Shown one piece after another: positions 34,738 to 46,700 of a stretch of DNA of 64,000 bases (positions within the stretch are counted from its first letter, which is position 1; each line of letters begins with the position of its first letter). Position numbers and translations under genes: made by a program. Location of the stretch: assembly GCF_000699445.3 (NCBI RefSeq), contig NC_067198.1, positions 6,172,801 through 6,236,800 on the forward strand, read 5' to 3'. Under the pieces are notes generated by a model. It did not search any database and was not told the origin of the DNA. It was given only the letters and a program-made list of their open reading frames with translations. Origin of the DNA: Schistosoma haematobium (Eukaryota; Platyhelminthes; Trematoda; Strigeidida; Schistosomatidae).

Positions 34738-37700
34738 GTAAGTAAAAAATTGAGTTTAATATGGTTTTATTATACTGTATAGATAATGGTTGTTTGATTT
34801 GTAAGTAAAAATAACTGATTAAAACATTCTTAGGCGATAAATGAGCAATTTAGATTAATTGAATGAATAAAAGACTTCAAATAGTTGTGATATAACTTCA
34901 CTGAATAGAATAGATCCCTCTAGCTGGATCGTGAATGAGCACTGCTGAGGAGTCCCACAATAGGATGAAACAGCCATCCAGTGCTTCCAGGTTTTCAATG
35001 GTGGTCTAGCATCAATCAGTTCATGATTTCAATCACTTTACTATAAAATCCTAATAACATAAGGAGCATATAGAGACTGTAGTATTTTTATAGTTGAAAT
35101 TACGACCTGATTTTAGTTAGATCATCATTGAAAATATGAAAGCATTAGATGGCTGTTTCATCCTACTATGGGACTCCTCAAGAGTGTATATCCACGATCT
35201 TGCACACGAGACTCGAAGAAGGACTTTTAGTTTCCCACACGAACGTTTGATCTATAGACCACTCATTTCCATTCAATCTGTGATCTTGTGCATCCCTTTG
35301 TCCATTTCCTGAGGTTGATAGCTGTCTCACACCCAACACGGACTAAGCTCCACCGGCCATGGTTTCTCACAAAAACTCCAGTAATTACATATTGAGTCTG
35401 AGTGACTCATGCTACTTCTTTCCACCCTCTCATGTCTATCTGCCCAATTAGAACAAAGAAAAATCAGTCAGTTTATCTTATATATTTTGTCTTAAAAGTT
35501 ATATGATAATACTCATCAATTACAAGAGGATAACATTACTGAAATCGCAATTTTTGCATAACTAGGTAACTAAGTAATGGGTATATAGTGAACTATTTAT
35601 AATTTATGAACGGTAAAAAATATCGTCGATTAATGAATGTCAAATAGATGTTCATTCTAGTATGATACTATTTATTAATCCATATTTAACATGTTAGGTA
35701 GTTGGATATAGTGGGGAAAAAACACTTGACAGAGGTTTCGAACCAGTTGGCACTCATAAGTATACCTGCTGTTTTGAGAAAGTCAGTACTCCTGATTAAA
35801 CTCAAACCAATGTCATACATTTTTACAATCTGAAATGTTACCACCGAGGTATACCGGCTGCTACAAGCAATATATATATATTGCCCAGCCAATAATATTA
35901 AAATTTACTGTATGGAAGAGAACAACGAAAATGAATCGGTGTTATGAAATACATACAACATCAATATACATTTCAGTTCGATTATCCTAAATTATATTTA
36001 ATATAATTTATTAATTAATTAAAGGTTTATTTAATTCGTCTTAACCCAAACTTTAAATGTGAAAGTTAATTATACTACTTAGATGTTCAAACTAGACGTA
36101 TTTTACAATCGAAATCTATGAATCATTAAATCCCGACGTGCAACATCCACAAACTGGAAAATGATGAATTCTGATTGACGAGAACAGAATGATCTACTGA
36201 TCAACAGAGATCTTTTATATTGTAGGTAGTAGTTAAGTCTGGAATGCGCATTTCATTTTATCTGAGATTCATCAGTTAAATGCATTTGCATCACAGTCTT
36301 GGTGAGAAGAAGTACATTCAAATTAGTTAAAAACTGCTAAAGAATACTTGTCATTTTCTGTTTCTATGTATGAGAATAATCATCGTTTTTTTCCAATGTT
36401 CAATAAGAATGAAATATTTATCATTTTCGAACATTTTTTGTGCTTATTTAGCGTGTATAGTAGTATATGTAGAAAAGTGTAATATTCACTGAAGACTTTA
36501 TTTTAATCAATAAAAGTTATCTACGTATGCCTTCTGTGAACAGGCTACTATAGTGTATCCCAACTTAGAGAATGAAAAAAGTAATTAAATTGAAAGTTAA
36601 AGCCTAAAATGACATCCCTAGTGAACATTATCTACTTATATGCGACATCCACTAACGAAATGAATGTAAAAACGCTAGGCGTTGCATACATATCAAACAT
36701 TGAAAAGTAGATGCGCTAGAAATGCACACAGCTTCACTCCTTCATTTGATTACAATTCTTAGTTAGTACTTTTTTCAGCCACAATTCTCTAGATCATAAA
36801 TGCTCGACTTTTTTTTCTATCATTAAAGATGTTTTATATTAGTGTCTAACTAGTTAGTTGATATTTAAATATATATATTAGGAAGCTAGATCTAGTCAGT
36901 AGGAAACTCTGGACATATATTTCATTTTAGTGGGCAATTCTCATCTACTTGTACCTGTAACTGATGCTCCTTGTAGGACTGGAATCCACCTTATCCAATT
37001 TCACAGTCCGAGATATTATCATTGGGTTAAGGTATTTAGATTAATGAACCACTTAATTCTAACTAAGGTAATGTTTGTCTAGCCCTTATTAGTAATTAGA
37101 TTTTACCGTTTGCATCCAGCCACTAAATATCAAAAAACATTAAGTTATGTTGTGCTCTCTTTTATCATGTGGGACAGACATTGATGATGTCGTCTAGAAC
37201 GATAACGAAAGTTTCGGAGTCAAATACACTTAATCCAAATGACAAAACGCAGCCGAAACATATGTCTGGGCTAGGAATCTTTTTCGCCATTTCAACATCA
37301 ATACTCAGTACGTATGATTTCTACTAACCAAGATTAGTGATCACATTCCATCTGGATCAATAGATTTTGATTATTACTAAAATAGTAGAAAAGCATGAAA
37401 TTGATCACTAAATGGTGACGTGTTAATTTACGTTTGAATGTTACTACTATTTTGGTGTTGTAAAGACTATTAAATTCGAAGTTCAAAATTCTTGACTGAT
37501 TTAGTTTAAACAACCATTTCAATTCAGCTGTTTCGTCCCAGTTTTGGTTTTTTCAGAATACCTAACCCACAACAACATCAGGAGTTGAATCTGGGAACTT
37601 CTTAACTTTCGGATCAATCAGTTGTAATCCAATAGTTCCCATTTCCAACTGAATACTGAGTTTTGTTCCTCCTTCGTTACAAAGGAATTTTCTTAAGTAT

Positions 37701-40700
37701 TCACCCATTCAACCTTTTTCATCAAGTTAAATAGATCTGATGGGTTTTGTGGATATTATAGTAATTTCAATGGTTAATATCATGAGTCAGTTGAAGCTAG
37801 ACCACCATGGAAAACCTGGGAGCTGGATCGTGAATGAGCGCTGCTGAGGAGTCCCACAATAGGACGAAACGGCCGTCCAGTGCTTCCAGGTTTTCCATGG
37901 TGGTCTAGCTTCAACTGACTCATGATCTTAACCATTGAAGTTAAATAGATCTATTAGATTAAAGAAAGGCTACGAAATGAATTAGAAAGTTGTTAAATTT
38001 TATAGTTCAGGTTTGTTATTGTTCGATGTACTGCCCCTCATATCAACAGGAAATATCACAATTTAATTGTGATTGATTTAGAATGAGGTATCATGTTTCC
38101 AAGTTTAACGAAGATAGTAATCAGGGTTGTGTACTTATCTGAGTTATATAATTGTAATAAACAAGTGATTACTGTATTTTGGATCTGCATTCCCATAGCT
38201 GTTGATACTAAGGACCACAACTTGTCACTCTCTATTGTTATATGTGAATCCTGAGTAGAACACCTGAAAACTGTATTTATGTTACAAGTTTTTGTTAGTT
38301 TGGCAACCGAATCCAGTAGGCAAGTTTTTTCAAAACTTTCTTCTTTCTGTTTTATTTTAAGGAAATCCACAGATCAAATCAATACCGAGTCCATGTTCTG
38401 TAATAGCATCCTCATCATCATCACCAATCGTACTAACATCATCAGCATTGACAACCCCAACATCAACACTGCATTGCACTAAAATATTGAATCAATCCAT
38501 TTTATATAATAATAGTAACAATAATAAGAAACCAATTAGTAATCGTAATCGTAATCGTTCACATACTGGGGAATTTAAAACAAATGAATTCAATAATCCT
38601 ATCATACAACAATTTGTAAATTCTAAGAAATCCAGATATGCTACTGATAGTAGTACTACTAATCATTTAAGTAATATTCATCATAATAAACATATATCAC
38701 ATCAACAGTTTATTGATGATAATCTTAATAATAGTTCGCTTATCGATGATGGACTTAAATCAGCATATATTGAACATGTTACATTCAATAAAACTCAAGG
38801 TCAGGAACAAATGTTAAACAGCGAAATAAACCGAAGATCAAATATTAGCAGAAACGATAATATTAATGATACAACTGATGATGAATATGATGAAGATGAT
38901 GATATCGCCAATGATGGAGATTGTTTAATGACAGACAAAACAAACGTATCATGTAATTTTCATAAAATTCTCAATAATAATAGTAATAATAAACCACGAA
39001 AAGAACGTACTGCATTTACTAAACATCAGATTTGTGAATTAGAAAAAGAATTTACTACTCATAGTTATTTAACAAGATTACGACGATATGAAATAGCTGT
39101 AGCGTTGAATTTAACTGAAAGACAAGTAAGTCTGAAAGAGTTTTTGACTCACAGTTCATTGATATTGATGCATTGAACATTTGTTCAACCTGTTTCTAGT
39201 TTACGTTACTGATTGATCATATTCAAACAACTAATGAAAATCAGGAGGCACTAAAAGGTCGTCTCATCCTAGTACATGAACCTCTATCAGTGCACATCTG
39301 CCACCCCAACAGGGACCAAACTCAAAGCCTTTGGTTTCGTAGTAGACATTTAATCTGTATTCATGCATTTATATCATTATTAGTAGGGATTTGAATTATT
39401 CTTATGTTAACATTCAGAACTGAGACTTATCATCGTTTATTGACATATCTGGTTCCTGAACGGATAGCCTTTGATCATAAGTTTTAGTAAAATCAAAGTC
39501 TGGTTCACAGTAAACAAGTTAGTGACCATCCGGAATAATTCTATCAGTGAACAAACCAATGGGTGTTTGGAGCAAAAGGCACCGGGTTTGAGTCTCGATG
39601 TTAATACAAGGAGATGAGTACGTCCAATTAATGAGTTCAAGATGAAAGGAAACACACATTCTGAATTATACTGTCAGTCGCAATCCATCTGCTGTATATC
39701 TAATCATATTTTTAGGTATTGTATGATGAAGTTAGTCATATATCTGTTTCTAAGTTGCACAATCGAGATTTAAACTTTAAGTATATATTTGAGTGATTTG
39801 TTCAATAAACAAACGAACTGGAGAAACAAGGTGAAACTTTCTGGAAATATCTGAAATGTTAAAAGGTGATTACGAAGATAATACATTGAAAAATGGAACA
39901 AACGTTTCTGCGAGGGCAGTGAAGGCTTTGAAGATGGTATGAGGTAAAGATGTGTTTAGTATCCTATACTTCTCGATTACTAATCCACGGTTTCAATTAT
40001 CTTAGTGAAATAAATTTAAGATCATTTGGGGGCGTCGAAAAACCCTATCAAAACACCTAACATCTCAGTAAAGTACACGTGATGTCGAATCAACAACTAG
40101 ACTGGTAACTAAAATACAGTTTCGTCAATAGAATTCGATCAACACACTAAAAACTAGATAAGTATGATATCGATCACACTAGTCAGTAATCAATTAATTT
40201 TTACCACTAAAATAAAAAGACCAGTGTAGCAGCAGTCTTAGCACTAATAAGTCTGAACATACACAAAGGGAAAAGCAAGATTCTTCGATACAACACAGCA
40301 TGCACCAATCAAATCACACTTGACGGAGACGATTTGGAAGATGTAAAAACATTTACATATATGGGCAGCATCATTGATGAACACGGTGGATTTGATGCAG
40401 ATGTGAAGGCGCCGATCGGCAAAGTAAGAACAGCATATCTACAACTGAAACACATCTGCAATTCAAAACAACTATCTGTGCACCAACACCAATATCAGAA
40501 TTTCCAATACAAATGTCAAGACAGTTCCACTTTACGAGGTGGAAACCTGGAGAACTACGAAAGTCATCATCCAGAAGAAATAAGTGTTCATTAACAGTTG
40601 CCTACTCAGAATACTTCAGATCCGTTGACCGGACACTACACTATCAGCAACAACCTACTGTGTGAGAGAACAGATCGGATTCCAGTGTAGGAAGAAATCA

Positions 40701-43700
40701 GGAAGAAGTGTTGGAAGTGAATAGGACACACATTGAGGAAAGCACCCACATGTGTCACAAGTCAAGCCGTCAATCGGAATCCTCGAAACCAAAGGAGAAG
40801 AAGAAGAAGAAGACCAAAGAACACATTACGTCGAGAAATGGAGATAGATATGAGAAGAATGAATAGCAATTGAATAGAACTGTAAAGGAATGCACATGAT
40901 AGAGTGGGTTAGAGAATACTGGTCGGCGACCTATACTCCATTGGGGTAACAGACGTAAGTAAAATAAAACTATCAGAGGAAATATTGATAAAACAAGACA
41001 CAACAGATCTGATTTTCAATTATCACTATGATTATTATTGAAACTAGAAGGAATTCAGTTGCTTATTTAAATTTTGAAAAAAATAATATGTATTTCATTC
41101 ATTGTTTGAATGAAATGAACAATAACAGGTGCAAAGCTATACAGATCACTGTGTACAAACATGTGCCTTCCTTTTGTGTGTATTACTTTTCGATTAATCA
41201 TAATCATAATGATACTCAATATATGAATACCCACCCCGAAAACTAATATTGGACTGTATTGCCATGGTATTCATGTTTACTAAGATCATTAACATTATAT
41301 GTACATTTGTACTATTCTACAACAATCGTTACTGTAGAATTCTGATGACTATGTCTACAATTTTACTTCATAGACAACAACAACAACTACTACTACTGAT
41401 CATATTAGTAATCATTATTATTATGAATATGATATAGTAGTCATAGTAAATAGAGTTGAGACCTATTAGAAATATAGAGATTTGTAGATGTGTATTTGTG
41501 TGTATAAGTATAAATCAAACAAAAAATAAATGAATATCTTTTCTTTATTATCATCGGTAGAGTGATAGTTTTGTTTAGTGTTGTGGATAGTGTGAAATAA
41601 ATCATTTGAGAATTATTATAATTATTATTATTACCGGATTTACCAATTCCCACATGTTCATTTATACACTGTATTTTTAGATAGAAAGGAATTGAATGTA
41701 CTATATTGTATTTGCTCACTTACATGCGTACATACACACACACACGCATATACACCCTGACAAGGATTAATTACACATATATAAATACAGACAGACTGTA
41801 GAAGGGTGAGGGTAATATAATGCATAATTTACAAAGAATTCAAGTGATTTTCATAATTTTAGAAATGGCACATATATCGTCACTCTAGTTGTGCATCACG
41901 TATTTATTAATGGTGTAGTATAGTTGCCAAGTCAAATGTTGACCTATAGTTAATAATATTTTTATGTCAGATACATCATAAGTTTAGTTACTGGAATACA
42001 TGCATTCATACACACATACAACAATATTTATACTTATGTCTACTGAATATCTATGCCTACAAAAATGGAAGATTTCTTTTCCTTTTTTGTTTATCCTAAA
42101 CTGATCCTAAGAGAATATCAAATCATTTAGTCACCCTGATATAAACACACACATACACAGAGACAGATTTGAATTAAACATTGTCAATACGTTTAATGTT
42201 TCTCAGGTTGAATTGTTTTTCCCCATTTTATAATTCTAGAATTTCAAATGTGCAACATTGCAGGATAGTAGAGTGAGAGTGAGAGAGAGAGGCGGAGATA
42301 TGAGGTAGTCTACAATAAATATTTCAACACAGAAACTAACCCACAAAATGGATCATAGGGTTTATGTATGGGGTATTTTTTTATGTGAATCTATAAAAAG
42401 ACACTCATAGTAAGAGATATTTTCTGTTGTCAAGTTTACAATTTAATTATGACAATTGTGTGTGTGTTTATGTAGATCTGTACAGATCTCACGTTAATTC
42501 ATGTTAAACTGTGTCTGAAAATAGGAAAACAACACATAAATATTGTTAAGATCACGAATATAATTAGTTGTACATAGTCTGTACAATATAATTTAACAGA
42601 AGTTTATTTGATCTCTCTTAGTGACCAAAAATGTAGAAGATAGATAGGTAAGTAGGTGTTCAGTTAATTGGGTGTTCGGAAAAAAACAGAACTTACATAG
42701 TTATTCATAAAATAATTAATTGATACTTATCAAGTATATCAGAAGGGTTTTGTGGATATTATAGTAATTCCAGTAGTTGAGATTACTATAATATCCACAA
42801 AAACCTTTCTGATATGAATCAACATATGCTCACTAGTGACTGGTTTCAAGAGGCATTTCCTGGAGTTCTGGTGAGAAGCAGTGATCAGTGGAGTTCAGCC
42901 GGGTCGGTTGTGAGATTATAACTCACTTAAGACAATGGTGGATTTGTGGCTGAATTTCGTGGATTGGCTGAAGTTAGGAATTAACACCGTTGATTGGCTG
43001 CAGGCTCAGTGGTCTAGAAGTTAGGCGCTCTCGCGCGAGACTGACAGGTCTTGTGTTGGAATCTCGCAAAGTGGAGTCGTGGATGCGCACCGCTGAGGTG
43101 TCCCATAATATAAAGAAATGGCCGTCCAGTACTTCCAATTTTTCCATGATGGTCTAGCTTCAACTGACTCATGATCTCAACCATTGAAATTACTTATCAA
43201 ACAGTTGATTTATGACGATTGAAATTACTGTATTTGAAATCTGATATAGTCTGGGATGTATACCATTAAGAAGGGATAAACTAGGAGAAAACACTTGTTT
43301 AATGTTTCACGAACTTCCAGTATATATGAACACTTACCTATCATTTTGCTATTCTGATTCAATAAATGAGAATGTAGGGATTTGTGTAGTCATTTAACTA
43401 AATCAACAAAATACTGAAACAAATTTACTAAATTTTTCAGTTAGTATTGTAAGAGATTTACATGATTGGAGAATTGAAGTTGAAGTGTCTTAAATTCTGC
43501 CATTAAGTCATAGAGTACTATTAACTGAATTGCATCATCGATGTTATGAGTAGATAGCAATTGAATGATAAGATATTTTACATGTTATTTATTGTGATTA
43601 TTTATTTCCTGGAGTTCTAATGAAAAGCAGTGACCAGTGGAGTTCAACCAGGTCTGTTTTGAGATAATAACTAATTGAAGACAATGATGGATGGATGTGT

Positions 43701-46700
43701 CGCTCAATTTCGTGGATTAGTTGAAGTTAAACGTTAACATCATTGGATACCAACCGGCTCAGTAGTTTAGTGGTTAAGTGCACTCGCGCAAGACTGATAG
43801 GTACTGGGTTCGAATCTCGTGAGGCTGAATCGTGGATGCGCATTGTTGAGGTGTCCCATAATGTAACGAACTGGCCGTCTAGTGCTTTCAGGTTTTTTAC
43901 GGTGGTCTAGTTTCAATCAACTCATGGTCTCAACCAATGATATTACTATAATATCCACAAAAATCCTTTTGATATAAATAAAGATTCACTAAACTTCACT
44001 TAATGGAAGTAATTTTATTTCTTTAAGGGATTACAAAATAATGATAATTGTAATATGGTAATAATAATAATAATAATAATTCACATTTGTTTAGTCTCAT
44101 TTTTTTTATAGAAATATTTCTTTCTTGTTGCTAACCCTGTTTTTTTTTATTGACTTGTCAGTTCACGTGTCAATAAATCAATAAACTTGATAACAGATTG
44201 GGTTGGGTTTTGTTTTTTTAAATTTTATCTCATATAAACAAGAAATCAATCAAATAGAACAAATAATGAAACTGTCTATGAAAATACCATGGAATAGTTC
44301 ATTCAGTTGTTTGTTTTTAGAGGGATAAGTATAAAATAGTTTGACAAAATAGGATTAAGATCTATTTTGGTAGGATATCAATCAATGTTAATCTTTGTGT
44401 GATTCTTTTGACACACATATGTTTCTATCTATTCAATGGTTATTACGAGGATATATATACATATCAATTCGTTTAGTCTGCCAATTTGTAACATTATGAT
44501 TGAAAAAGTATAGTTGATAAGGTAAAATTAAATCCAAAATATAAAACAATAACAACAACAACAACAACCTATAAATAACACTGTGATCAAATGGATATTT
44601 GTTACTAACATAAACACTAACTTTAAAAAAAAATTCATTCAGCAGGAATAAAGTTGGCGAGACTATAATTTATGGATGAACCAATCAGATTTATGATAAC
44701 AGGTCATGGATTTTGGTGCGAAATTCATTCACTCATTCGTCCAAATATCGTCTTGGCATTATAGCTGATATCGGTCTGTGATATGAACCCTAAATCGAAT
44801 TCCTAACCCTAACCATCAACTGTAAACCATAATTCTTATTTTTCAAACTGTTTTATAACCGTCATTTAGCCCTTATAGTCTCATTATAGAGTTTTCTGAT
44901 TATAAATCAAATATAGAAAATAGGTAATCACATTGTTATTTGTCGGACTGAATAGGTGGAAATAGTGTTTTAGTATTGAGAATAAGGAAAAACAATGTCT
45001 TTATGATAATTCCCTAGCATAAATGGGAATTTATTACAAGTGCATGAGTCTATCTATCTACTTGTCTATCAGATAAATTAATTTAAATTTAGCTTACTCA
45101 CATAGCATCTGGAACGTATATATTATCAGAAAGAGTTTTTGTGGATATTATAGTAATTTAATTGTTGAGTTCATGAGTCAATTGAAGCTATACCACAATG
45201 GAAAACCTGAAAGTACTGGACAGTCGTTTCTTCCTGGTATGGGACTCCTCGGCAGTGAGCACCCACGATCTTGCACCACGGGATCTGAACCTAGGACCTA
45301 TCAGTCTCGCGCGAGAGCGCTTAACCACTAGACCATTGAGCCGGTCAGCATCCAACGGTGTTAATGTCTAATTTCAACCAATCCACGAAATTGAGCGACA
45401 CATCATTATATGTCTATCTAAATAGTTTATTGTGATCAATTTTAATATTTTTTTAGGACAAAACAATAATGATATTAACTAGCTAGAGACTTAGAGATAG
45501 ATTTATCTACTAGTCGATTACTTATCACGATGAAGCATCTTCAGTTCTGAAAGAACAAATGATTCTTATGAGATATGAATACATTTTAATCAGTTTTACG
45601 TTATGAAACGTTACCATTAAACTCTAACCAATTAACACCAAGTTAACACCAAGTTATTTAACCTAATGACCACATTGTAATTTGATCTGCAGTACACTGA
45701 GTACTTAGTAAACATATCACTAATTACTATTTATTGATCAATTAATGTAAACTATCTGTCAATTTAAATTCACTTGGTGTTGTTTTACTTGTATCTTCCG
45801 ATTGTTATTCAGGACTGTAATTGATCAGTCTATTGTTGGCAATATATGCATCCTGTGTGAATTGCTTCGATATAGCTCCAACTCACAAGCTTTATAAGCA
45901 AAAATGGATAGTGGCTAGCAGTGGAATCCAGGACGCGGATTTCGTCCTATTTGGGACTAGTCAGCTGGATGTAACCACTATCCATCTCACTCAATCTATT
46001 ATATATTGTGAATTTAAGGTTCAAAATCTACACATTAATCCATAATTTATAATATCGAGACACCTGATGTTTGTTGAGGACTGTATATTGTTGTGTACTC
46101 TCAAAATTAGATAAAATAGTTATTCAATACTGCGTTGCTATCGATTAACGAACCATTTAACATTCTATATGCTATGATTAGAAAGGATTTAAATTATCAT
46201 ATTGTTTGTAATTTTGACTGAACTTCTATCAATCTTAGTCGATTATGTGTAATACATGCCAACCGCCTTCATATAATCACTTTTTATTACACGTTTTAAT
46301 GAAATAGACGGGTTGTGTTCAGCGGTAGACCCTAGAATTCACTTTTTCAGTCAAGATAATCAATGAGATAATCTGAATTCTTTCTAATAGTGTTATAAAT
46401 ATCATACCTGTTACACAAGTTAGTGGCTCTTCAGACTCTGTAGGTCAACGGGTAACGTTTTGGGAGCTTTAAGCTGAAGATACTGAATTAGAATCTCGAT
46501 ATGAATATCAATAGAGAGATCCAGATACATTCATCTATAATGAGTATAAAATAGGATGAAACACGCATCTTGATCTACATTGTAAGCCGGAAATCCACTT
46601 TTTATCTTATTTTATATAATCGAAAATGCTTTTCCAGTTAAATAAAAATAATTACTGCAAAACTGCGTTTACATACCAAATTACTATTACTACTAATAAT

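Noticed and set aside
39126..39176. Read-through of Mox exon 2 past the homeodomain Gln44
   Set aside because: It replaces the recognition helix with unrelated sequence and ignores a consensus donor.
43750..43830. Candidate tRNA genes at the A/B-box regions of the SINEs
   Set aside because: The B box is good but no acceptor stem pairs, and the sequence always continues into the SINE body.
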